A stretch of 17,105 nt of DNA, from assembly GCA_900541565.1 (NCBI GenBank), contig UQKB01000032.1:1-17105 (forward strand), given 5' to 3'. Shown here one piece after another: positions 1 through 5,808 of the stretch (the stretch's first letter is position 1; the number at the start of each line of letters is the position of its first letter). Source of the stretch: an uncultured Oscillospiraceae bacterium. GTDB taxonomy: Bacteria; Bacillota; Clostridia; Oscillospirales; Acutalibacteraceae. The translations under genes were made by a program, and so were the position numbers. The notes under the pieces are model-generated. The model was not told where the DNA came from. It searched no databases and was given only the letters and a program-made list of their open reading frames with translations.

Positions 1-1
1 G

Positions 2-166
2 CTTATGGAGGCGGCAGAGTTTAATCCACCGACCGCAGGAGGCGTGCGCTGCCCGTGGTGCGGTTCCACACAAATACAGATGGTGCCGCGCAAATGGAGC
101 CCGCTTACCGGCTTTTTAACCAACAAAGTAGACCGCGTATGCGTCAACTGCAAAAAGAAGTTCTAG
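2..166 (+). CDS. Small zinc-ribbon protein, C-terminal part or whole
   Basis: A reading frame enters from the left edge and ends at TAG 164-166. The first ATG is at 5, which would give a 53-residue protein, but too little upstream sequence is present to see a ribosome binding site, so the gene may be 5'-truncated. The visible protein has two CxxC pairs, CPWC and CVNC, about 25 residues apart. This spacing is typical of a structural zinc ribbon. The end is very basic (CKKKF). The function is not recognised; zinc ribbons of this size bind nucleic acid or mediate protein contacts. It converges with the minus-strand block to its right and is followed by a terminator, so it is likely outside the phage-derived transcription unit. 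Confidence 0.55.
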   Translation, partial: LMEAAEFNPPTAGGVRCPWCGSTQIQMVPRKWSPLTGFLTNKVDRVCVNCKKKF

Positions 167-173
167 CAAAACC

Positions 174-203
174 AAAGGAAGGGGAAAGCCCCCTTCCTTT
201 TTT
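174..203 (+). terminator. Intrinsic terminator after the zinc-ribbon gene
   Basis: A G/C-rich stem (AAGGAAGGGG against CCCCTTCCTT, loop of about four bases) is followed by a run of seven T. It begins 8 bases after the stop at 166. On the minus strand the same stem is followed by a weaker T-rich stretch, so it may also end transcripts from the right. Confidence 0.85.
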
Positions 204-212
204 TATTTCTGT

Positions 213-317
213 TTAAAGCAGCGCTAAAACCTCTTCCGTTACCTCGTCCGGAAGCGGCTTTGGCGCCGGCTGTGCATACCGCGCGGAAGAAATACCCGCG
301 CACAGCAAATGTTCCAT
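213..317 (-). CDS. Hypothetical 34-residue protein downstream of the structured RNA
   Basis: ATG at 317-315 and TAA at 215-213 give 34 residues, beginning MEHLLCAGISSARYAQ and ending in an acidic, leucine-rich stretch (DEVTEEVLALL). An AGGGAGG sequence lies about 10 bases upstream of the ATG, which is the main reason to believe it. It has one cysteine, a proline-rich middle (QPAPKPLP), no transmembrane segment and no recognised family. It is the last gene of the minus-strand block, after the truncated tape measure gene and the structured region, and is followed by the hairpin at 174-203. It could be a real small protein, or the remnant of a 3' exon or of a deleted tail gene. Confidence 0.5.
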   Translation of the reverse strand: MEHLLCAGISSARYAQPAPKPLPDEVTEEVLALL

Positions 318-334
318 ATTTTCTAAACCTCCCT

Positions 335-776
335 AAAAAAACAGGAATCATGCCGCCCTTTTACCGCAGACGGCGGCGGAGTCTTTTGCTGCAGCATAAA
401 CGCCGTTCTATATACGGCGCCAGATTTCGGCTATCTAATTTAAGCCCTGCCCTGTATCGCCGGGCGGACTCAAGAGGATTATAGTCTGTGAACGTTCCCT
501 GTAAAGGCCCGTCGCCGGGCCCGCCTTATCAGGTATAAGGCGCAGGGCTTCGCTGCTGATAACGGCTTTTGCCCGTTATGCTTATAGAGGGCGTTGGCGG
601 TTAGCTTTTGGCATACGCCGCGTTTTCACTTGTTTCTGGCTTTCGCCTCCGCAGTATTATACTATACCGGCGGCAGAAAACGCGTCACCGTGTCTCAGTG
701 CGCCTGCTGCTGGCGCTTTCAGTTTAGTCTCTCGTTTTTTTAAAACGCGTGTCACCACAGCTTGTTTACAGCGCGC
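335..776 (-). ncRNA. Candidate large structured RNA downstream of the tape measure gene
   Basis: About 440 nt without a convincing gene are dense in perfect helices. On the minus strand: 684-676 with 627-619 (9 bp), 716-712 with 704-700, 579-573 with 565-559 (7 bp), 550-542 with 450-442 (9 bp, long range), 541-535 with 529-523 (7 bp), 521-516 with 511-506 (6 bp), 419-414 with 406-401 (6 bp) and 377-372 with 357-352 (6 bp). The 9-bp long-range helix closes a junction that contains several of the others. Read as minus-strand RNA, two loops are GNRA tetraloops (GCGA at 515-512, GAAA at 644-641), which points to the minus strand, the same as the tape measure gene. A T7 run lies at 341-335. No separate promoter is evident, so it is probably part of the tail-operon transcript. 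Length and style recall ornate RNAs such as ROOL or GOLLD, but I cannot match a known family. Confidence 0.55.
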
Positions 777-2162
777 TTATGCTGCTTTCTTACTGTGGAT
801 AGGCATATTTTTCACAAGAATAAAACCCGTCGTTTTGGGTTTACCTACGTTTTTCGTTTTGGACAGCGCGGCCGCCGCAATGCCCGCAAGAACGGGAACA
901 GTGTTCAGTCCGTCCAAAATGGCGGTTATAGCGCCCAAAAGGCCCGTACCTGTGTCGATGGTGCCCTTTACAAAATCGCTGTTCATAATGGTGGTGGAAA
1001 AATCTTCAAACTGTGCGGTAAAGCTTGCTATACTGCTGTCTATGCCGCTTGTAACGGTTTGAAATTTTTCCATGGCCACTCCGGAGCTTTGCGCAGACGC
1101 GCCCGCATATGCAATTGCCTTGCCGTAATTTTCAAACAGGGCGTACATGGTGCTGCTCTGCTCTGCGCCAAAGGCGCCGCTTATCAGCGCTTTTTGCTCC
1201 TGTGTAAAGCTATGCCAGCTTGTGCCGACCAGGTCGAGCACCTCGGTCAGGCTGAGCAGGCTGCCGGATGTGTCCTGCGCTTCTACACCGGCCTGCTGCA
1301 GCGCCTGGCCCAGCGCTGCGCTCTGCCCGTTTGCAGAAAAGGCGGAAAAAACGGCTTTGTAAGCGTTTGCAATGGACTGCATGTCCAGCAAAGAGCCTTC
1401 CTGCGCCGCGGCAATATACCCCAGCAGCCGGTCCAGCGGCACGCCGGCCTCCTGCGCGCTTTGCGCCGTTTGCGCAAGCGCTGCCGAAAGGCTTTGTGCA
1501 GACACGCCTGCCGCGTCGTTTACAGCGGAAAGCTTGTCTGCAACAGAAATAGCGTCTTCCGCCTCTATATGATAGCTGGAAACGGCCTGGCTTAAAGTGT
1601 CCGCCGCAACGGCGGCGTCCAGCATGCCCGTGCGCGAAAGCACGGTGCTTGCCGTTACAAGCTTGCTTGCCTCCTGTGCAGAATACCCCTGCTTTAAAAA
1701 GCCGGCGGCATTTTCTGTAATTTCTGTTGTAGAAGCGCCCAGCGCCTTTGCAAGTCCGTTGTACTCTGCCACTAGCGCTTTGCTTTTTGTGCGGCTTTGT
1801 CCTGTTGTCAAAGAAAGCTGCGTAACCGCGCTGTCCAGCGCAATTACGTTTTTCACAGCGCCGGACAGCGCGTTTTGCACCGTACCCAAAGTGCCCGCAA
1901 CAACGGCCGCTTTGATTTTGCCGCTGAACAGGCCGTCCATTTTCTGGGAAGCGGCCTCGCTTTCCTGTGCAAGCTGCTGCATTTCTGCAATTGGCTGCTT
2001 CAGCGAACTGCCCGCAACGCTCTTAAGCTCCCGCATTGCGTCGGACAGATCCAGCTTGACAGGGATTGTAATTTTTAAATTTTGTGCCGTGCCGTTTAAT
2101 TGTTTTTGAATGCCGGAAAGATCCACGGCTGCCGGCAGGTTGATATTGGAATAATTCGCCAA
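777..2162 (-). CDS. Phage tail tape measure protein, TP901 type, short C-terminus
   Basis: This 461-residue protein has the core of TP901-family tape measure proteins: an N-terminal alpha-helical part, then an Ala/Ser/Gly-rich helical region with typical phrases such as LDSAVTQLSLTTGQS, ENAAGFLKQGYSAQEAS and ISGAFGAEQSSTMYALFENYGKA. Tape measures fill the tail tube during assembly, set tail length and later leave with the DNA. Full-length members usually have 700 to over 1500 residues with transmembrane or peptidase segments; here the protein stops soon after LSKTKNVG with a short basic tail ending HSKKAA, exactly where the structured region begins. The start is TTG at 2162-2160 behind GAGGTGA. 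It is the last large gene of the operon. The shortness may be decay, an intron-like interruption or a specialised short form. Confidence 0.85.
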   Translation of the reverse strand: MANYSNINLPAAVDLSGIQKQLNGTAQNLKITIPVKLDLSDAMRELKSVAGSSLKQPIAEMQQLAQESEAASQKMDGLFSGKIKAAVVAGTLGTVQNALSGAVKNVIALDSAVTQLSLTTGQSRTKSKALVAEYNGLAKALGASTTEITENAAGFLKQGYSAQEASKLVTASTVLSRTGMLDAAVAADTLSQAVSSYHIEAEDAISVADKLSAVNDAAGVSAQSLSAALAQTAQSAQEAGVPLDRLLGYIAAAQEGSLLDMQSIANAYKAVFSAFSANGQSAALGQALQQAGVEAQDTSGSLLSLTEVLDLVGTSWHSFTQEQKALISGAFGAEQSSTMYALFENYGKAIAYAGASAQSSGVAMEKFQTVTSGIDSSIASFTAQFEDFSTTIMNSDFVKGTIDTGTGLLGAITAILDGLNTVPVLAGIAAAALSKTKNVGKPKTTGFILVKNMPIHSKKAA

Positions 2163-2220
2163 ACAATCACCTCTGTTTCTTTTTCTGTTGCGTTATGTGT
2201 GATTGCGTTTAAAATGCACA

Positions 2221-2248
2221 CTTAAATTTGCAATATGTGCAAATTAAG
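2221..2248 (-). other. Stem-loop overlapping the stop codon of the upstream tail gene
   Basis: An 11-bp stem with one bulge and a 5-base loop (cores TTTGCA and TGCAAA) covers the TAA of the 2244-2924 gene and lies about 60 bases before the tape measure start. It may tune the ratio of the two products or protect mRNA. No slippery heptamer is seen next to it, so I do not call a programmed frameshift. Confidence 0.4.
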
Positions 2249-2924
2249 CGCTTGTTGTTTGTGTGCTTCCCATGTCTGTATGGCCTTCAGGCGTTTTCAG
2301 CGACAAAGCCGCCGCGGCAAGCTCTTCCTTGCTGAAGGAAGAAATTTTGCGCAGCACCTCAATGGATTCACGCGTTTGCGCAGGGTCCTGCGTGCTGAAA
2401 AAGCGTTCCATTTTTTCTGTAAGCTGCAAAAGCTCTGCTTGGTGCGCCTGCAGCGTGCTGACCGCTTTGTAAAGCAAAGCGCTTTCGCTTGCCAAAAGCG
2501 ACCGTTGCCTATATGCAATCAGCTGCTGTGCCGCCTGGATTACAGCGGCATACTGCTTGGGATGGATCAGCTCCACAATTTTTTCGTACAACCCGTTTTT
2601 TATGCACAGCATATAAAGCTTTGCGGGGTTGTCTGTGCGGATATTGGTATAATATTTTAAAACGCCGGTCATACAGGCAATTTCGTAATAATAGGGTGCG
2701 TAAGAAATTTGCTTATCCTGCGTCTGGCCGCCTGTATCTTCTGTAAAAACGCTGTTTGCAATATAAACGGCAAGCTGCGCCTGCTTTTCAAGCGGAAGCA
2801 GGGGGGTAACCAAAATTTCCTCCGTTTCGCCCGTTTTACCAACCGGCAGTATCTTGGGAGCGTCCTCTAAGCCGGGCAAAATTTTTTCAAGCCTGCTTAT
2901 AGAAATTTTTTTTTGCTTTGCCAT
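2244..2924 (-). CDS. Phage tail protein, possible tail-assembly chaperone
   Basis: A 226-residue protein between tail-tube-like and tape measure genes, the place where long-tailed phages encode tail-assembly chaperones (gpG/gpGT position). The sequence is largely helical, with a basic N-terminus (MAKQKKISISRLEK), an aromatic patch around residues 70-90 (YAPYYYEIACMTGVLKYYTN), a predicted long helix around residues 150-175 and a Thr/Ser-rich C-terminus. ATG at 2924-2922 follows AAAGGAG, which overlaps the stop codon of the RuvC-like gene and suggests translational coupling. No catalytic motif is visible. The role is inferred from position; the family is not recognised with confidence. Confidence 0.7.
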   Translation of the reverse strand: MAKQKKISISRLEKILPGLEDAPKILPVGKTGETEEILVTPLLPLEKQAQLAVYIANSVFTEDTGGQTQDKQISYAPYYYEIACMTGVLKYYTNIRTDNPAKLYMLCIKNGLYEKIVELIHPKQYAAVIQAAQQLIAYRQRSLLASESALLYKAVSTLQAHQAELLQLTEKMERFFSTQDPAQTRESIEVLRKISSFSKEELAAAALSLKTPEGHTDMGSTQTTSA

Positions 2925-2937
2925 GTTTGTTCTCCTT

Positions 2938-3453
2938 TCAATCTGTTAAAATATGCGTGTTTTTCAGATGTGCAACCCCTATGCAGATGGCTTCTGCACA
3001 GTCGTCTCCCACTTTTATGCCATAACCGTTTCGAACAAAGGCAATCGCCCGTTTTTTATGTTCTTCTCGCATTGCTTTGCCGCCATGCAGTAGCCCCAAA
3101 AGCCTGCGCCAGGTGGAAGGCGCATACATGGCAAAATCTACATGGTTTATATAGCATGACTGCATAATGCTGCCCTGCAGCCTTGCAAGCAAGGTGAGCG
3201 TCTTAACTGACGAATGTAAAGAGATTTTCTCAAACACAACAAAATCCGGTTTGGTCTTTGTAATCATAAAATGAATCTGGCTGCACATGGAGCAAAACCT
3301 TTTGTCCGCGTCTTTTTCTTTTTTTGTGTTTAAAAGTCCCCAGCGGGTAAGGTCGCTTCCGCAGAACAGGGCATAACCCGTTTTTACAGAGGACTGGTCC
3401 AGCGCAAGCAGCCTTGTGCCGCGGTATTTAGAAGCGGCGGCGCTTTTTTGCAT
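2938..3453 (-). CDS. RuvC-like nuclease (phage Holliday-junction resolvase type)
   Basis: A 171-residue protein with the RNase H-like fold signature of RuvC resolvases. Residues 15-30 (LLALDQSSVKTGYALF) form the first strand with catalytic D19. FVVFE at 71-75 supplies E75 on the next core strand. The C-terminal GDDCAEAICIG gives D150/D151, and E154 is nearby. RuvC family members cut branched DNA with two metal ions held by four acidic residues, and all four appear present. The ATG at 3453-3451 is preceded by GAGGAG. The frame is open further upstream, but that extension would run into the tail-tube-like gene and is not used. A resolvase between tail genes is unusual; in phages it normally sits with replication or packaging genes. 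It may process branched DNA for recombination, or have another nucleic-acid substrate here. Confidence 0.85.
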   Translation of the reverse strand: MQKSAAASKYRGTRLLALDQSSVKTGYALFCGSDLTRWGLLNTKKEKDADKRFCSMCSQIHFMITKTKPDFVVFEKISLHSSVKTLTLLARLQGSIMQSCYINHVDFAMYAPSTWRRLLGLLHGGKAMREEHKKRAIAFVRNGYGIKVGDDCAEAICIGVAHLKNTHILTD

Positions 3454-3468
3454 ATTGATCAGCTCCTC

Positions 3469-3502
3469 AAAAAGCGGGGGCGGTGGACAAAGCCGCCGCC
3501 CC
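3469..3502 (-). terminator. Terminator-like hairpin after the tail-tube-like gene
   Basis: On the minus strand a 10-bp G/C-rich stem (3502-3493 with 3486-3477, one G-T pair, 6-base loop) starts 7 bases after the stop of the tail-tube-like gene and is followed by GCTTTTTG. A partial terminator here would make the tube protein more abundant than the downstream products, a known pattern in phage tail operons. Confidence 0.6.
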
Positions 3503-3509
3503 TGGAAAA

Positions 3510-4232
3510 TTAGCCCTCTAAGAGGATCATGTCCATAATGTTGTCGTTGTCGTCTGCAAGCAAATCGCAGGTAACGGTCATGGTGGCGGGGTCGCCGCTG
3601 TTTGTAAAGCTCAAAGATACCGTGCTCTGCGGTGCGCACTTGTAGGCAATCATTTTATACGGAAGAATCTCGTCGTCTTCCGTCTTTTCAATGGTTTCTG
3701 CATATGCGGTAAAGCACTTGGGGAACGTTGTGGATTTAATATTGATCTTCTGTACGTTTGAAGAAAGCTCTTCAATGTAATATACAATAAAATCCGTCGC
3801 GCTGCTGACGTCGCTTACCGTAACGTTCTGGCCTTCAACGCTGGATTCCAGCACTGTGCCGCAGTCGTCGTCAGCCGCGTATACATATACCGTGCCGGCA
3901 ACCGGGGTGGAAGAAAGCTCAATAACGCCGGCAGCAGAAGAAGTAAGCTCTTCTCTCTTTATAAATTTAGCGCTGTTTGTAATTTCACCGCCTGTGATCA
4001 GGCTGTACAGCTTCATTGTCTGGATCTGTGTTTCAAAAGCGATCGTGCCGCCCTTGTCGCCGTGGAACGCAACTCTCTTCGGGTGGCCCTGGCCGCCGTA
4101 GGCATACACCGGCTCGCCCGTCAACTCCGTTGTAGTTGTGTTGGCAAAATCAACGTTTAAAAAAGGTACCTGTGTTTTGTAATCGCAGAATACCAGGTTG
4201 CAGACCTCTCTGTTTGCAAATGTTTTTCCCAT
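3510..4232 (-). CDS. Phage tail tube (major tail) protein-like
   Basis: A 240-residue, Thr/Ser/Val-rich beta-strand protein typical of siphophage tube proteins. The region GGQGHPKRVAFHGDKGG, followed by a strand and helix (FETQIQTMKLYSLITGG), resembles tail-tube proteins of Firmicutes phages. A central segment, about residues 95-150, looks like an inserted beta domain (TPVAGTVYVYAADDD), and the C-terminus is acidic (LLADDNDNIMDMI). Tube proteins form stacked hexamer rings around the tape measure. The ATG at 4232-4230 is behind AAAGGAG with good spacing. It is followed by a terminator-like hairpin, as expected for the most abundant product of a tail operon. The assignment rests on composition, phrases and gene order. 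Confidence 0.72.
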   Translation of the reverse strand: MGKTFANREVCNLVFCDYKTQVPFLNVDFANTTTTELTGEPVYAYGGQGHPKRVAFHGDKGGTIAFETQIQTMKLYSLITGGEITNSAKFIKREELTSSAAGVIELSSTPVAGTVYVYAADDDCGTVLESSVEGQNVTVSDVSSATDFIVYYIEELSSNVQKINIKSTTFPKCFTAYAETIEKTEDDEILPYKMIAYKCAPQSTVSLSFTNSGDPATMTVTCDLLADDNDNIMDMILLEG

Positions 4233-4252
4233 TGTTCATTCTCCTTTACGTG

Positions 4253-5014
4253 TTATACGTTTAAATTTTGATACCAAATTGAAAAATCAAAGCTTTCTTT
4301 GCCCCAGGCCGCCCAGCGCAGTGCAGAAATATCGTACTGGGTTTTCAGGTTTAATCTTCCAAATTGGTCTTGCAGCTGATATACGGTCAATCCCCAAATG
4401 TTCAAAAGGTTATAGCTGTTGTGCTGTGCGGAAACCGCCGATATCATATTTGACAGAAGCAAAGCTTTGTCGGCTTTGCCCTGGGCGGCAGCCTTTTGCT
4501 TTCCCTTTTGAATTGCTTCGTATATTTCGCGTGCCTTTGCGTTTTTAAATTTTTTTGGGATGCCTTCAAAGGACGAAGCCAGGCAGTTGATTTGCAGAAT
4601 TCCATAGCGGACGTCTTCATAATTTTCATTGCTTATATGCCCGCAGGGCGCGTCTGCGCCTGCATGAAACAGTAAAAAAACGTCTTGTTTTGGGCTGAAT
4701 ACAACTTCCTCGCGCAGAAAAAAGGATAAAGCCTCTTGCAGAATTTCCTTTGTTGCAGGGTTTGCCAAATGCAGATAATAGGGGGAAAACAGCGCGCGCT
4801 TTTCTTCCGGCAGCGCTTGATATTTTTCTCTCAGGCCGATTTCAGACAGAAAAAATTCCAAATCCATCATTAAAACGTTCAGATATGCCGTGTAGCGTGC
4901 ATAGCCGCCTTTCAGGCTTCGTATGCGCTCCAATGTAGGCTGGCGCAGGGTGCAGATCCCTTCATAGCTTATATCCGCCCCACTGATCAGGTCAAAATCG
5001 CTGATTTTTTTCAT
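4253..5014 (-). CDS. Phage-type protein of unknown function in tail operon
   Basis: A 253-residue soluble, mostly helical protein. Its ATG overlaps the stop of the preceding gene (ATGA at 5014-5011), so the two are translationally coupled, and it lies 20 bases before the tail-tube-like gene. Recognisable stretches are a charged helix with KKFKNAKAREIYEAIQKGKQKA around residues 155-176 and a conserved-looking YNLLNIWGLTVYQLQDQFGRLN segment near the C-terminus. The second is the kind of helix-plus-Trp/Tyr motif seen in phage assembly proteins. No enzyme motif is visible. The position before the tube protein suggests a role in tail assembly or head-tail joining; I do not recognise the family. 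Confidence 0.7.
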   Translation of the reverse strand: MKKISDFDLISGADISYEGICTLRQPTLERIRSLKGGYARYTAYLNVLMMDLEFFLSEIGLREKYQALPEEKRALFSPYYLHLANPATKEILQEALSFFLREEVVFSPKQDVFLLFHAGADAPCGHISNENYEDVRYGILQINCLASSFEGIPKKFKNAKAREIYEAIQKGKQKAAAQGKADKALLLSNMISAVSAQHNSYNLLNIWGLTVYQLQDQFGRLNLKTQYDISALRWAAWGKESFDFSIWYQNLNV

Positions 5015-5517
5015 GTATGCCGCCTGTTTTTTCCAAAGACGCTGACAGAATAATGCAGCGTCTTTCCTGTGTATTTTGCAGGTAATTCGGCCTTTTCAAT
5101 ACGCAAAAGCGTCAACTTTCCAATCCCAAAATCTGTCCTGCCGCCAAGCAGCAGATCAATATACCGCACAATGGCGTCGCGGCGGCTGTAATCCGCGCCG
5201 GGGAAGAGGGCGCCGTCAAGACGCATGTGCGATTTATGGCAAACAACCTGTACAGCGGCTTCTATATTCCGGACGTTGCCGGTTGGCGCCTGCGGAAGCG
5301 TTACTTCCACGCAGATAAAGGTTGCAACCTCCTGTGTGCTTTCGTCAACATAGTCATAATCAAATATATAGCGTGTGATTCCGCTGTCGTCTTTCAGGTC
5401 GGTTGCCGTTGCCTGCGGGTCGTTCAAAAGAAGCTTTGCAATTTCCTCTGAGCCGCGTAAAAGGCCAATTATTTTTTGCGAGCATTCCAATAGAAGGTCC
5501 GCGTTTGTTTGGTCCAT
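5011..5517 (-). CDS. Possible tail-completion (tail terminator-like) protein, first gene of tail operon
   Basis: A 168-residue alpha/beta protein that begins MDQTNADLLLECSQKI. The chosen ATG at 5517-5515 has GGAGG 8 bases upstream; a GTG further upstream overlaps that ribosome binding site and is unlikely. The mix of an N-terminal helix (QKIIGLLRGSEEIAKLLL), alternating strands (ICVEVTLPQ, AAVQVVCHK) and a C-terminal strand ending in basic residues fits small head-tail or tail-terminator proteins that sit just before the tube gene in siphophages. It is the first gene after the intergenic promoter region 5586-5630 and overlaps the next gene by 4 bases. No capsid, portal or terminase gene precedes it, which is unusual for an intact prophage. 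Confidence 0.68.
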   Translation of the reverse strand: MDQTNADLLLECSQKIIGLLRGSEEIAKLLLNDPQATATDLKDDSGITRYIFDYDYVDESTQEVATFICVEVTLPQAPTGNVRNIEAAVQVVCHKSHMRLDGALFPGADYSRRDAIVRYIDLLLGGRTDFGIGKLTLLRIEKAELPAKYTGKTLHYSVSVFGKNRRHT

Positions 5518-5585
5518 CCTTACCACCTCCGTAAAATATTTCAGTTTTGCTGCTGCGGTTGGTTCCAGGCAGACAACAGTTCTGT

Positions 5586-5630
5586 ATTATATAACGATAA
5601 AAATAATAGAACTTATGTGTTAGTAAGAAC
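5586..5630 (-). promoter_or_regulatory. Promoter of the tail operon with a GAAC-N4-GT element
   Basis: On the minus strand a perfect TATAAT (5591-5586) lies about 70 bases upstream of the first tail gene. The expected -35 position has no TTGACA-like hexamer. Instead it is covered by the element GAACTTATGTGT followed by TAGTAA (5609-5626), which is in plus orientation. A strong -10 without a -35, plus a regulator site in its place, suggests an activated promoter or a promoter read by another polymerase. The rest of the 5518-5808 gap shows no clear terminator after the polymerase gene, so read-through into the tail genes is also possible. Confidence 0.55.
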
Positions 5631-5808
5631 CAACAAAAATGTAAAGCATACAAAATGTCTGCTTTTCCAGGGCGGAAGGAGAAACAAACCCTGTGCTTTT
5701 CCTGTGCCCGTTTAAAAGCGCTATAAGACCTGTTTTCTGCGGTATGTTCTTCTGCATCCCTTTGGCATCGATACAATAATTTGCAAAAGCCGCTTGTACA
5801 GCCGTGTT

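Noticed and set aside
477..493. Minus-strand GTTCACAGACTA resembles the conserved R element of group I introns.
   Set aside because: No matching S element (TAGTC after the P3/P8 region) follows at the needed distance before the small gene; only GAGTCC occurs 9 bases later, too close for P3 and P8. The match alone is not enough.
335..776. A group II intron in the tape measure gene.
   Set aside because: No domain V (34-nt hairpin with the AGC/CGC triad) and no intron-encoded protein are seen; the GAAA loop at 644-641 caps only a 3-bp stem.
762..1595. A 277-codon plus-strand frame opposite the tape measure gene.
   Set aside because: Low-complexity Arg/Cys-rich translation without a ribosome binding site; it mirrors the Ala/Ser-rich codons of the real minus-strand gene.
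2221..2260. Programmed frameshift fusing the chaperone-like gene to a downstream extension (gpG/gpGT style).
   Set aside because: A stem-loop is present but there is no slippery heptamer near the end of the gene and no long extension frame before the tape measure start.
5360..5776. A 138-codon minus-strand frame between the polymerase and tail genes.
   Set aside because: It overlaps the promoter and the first tail gene in another frame, has no ribosome binding site and no protein-like pattern.
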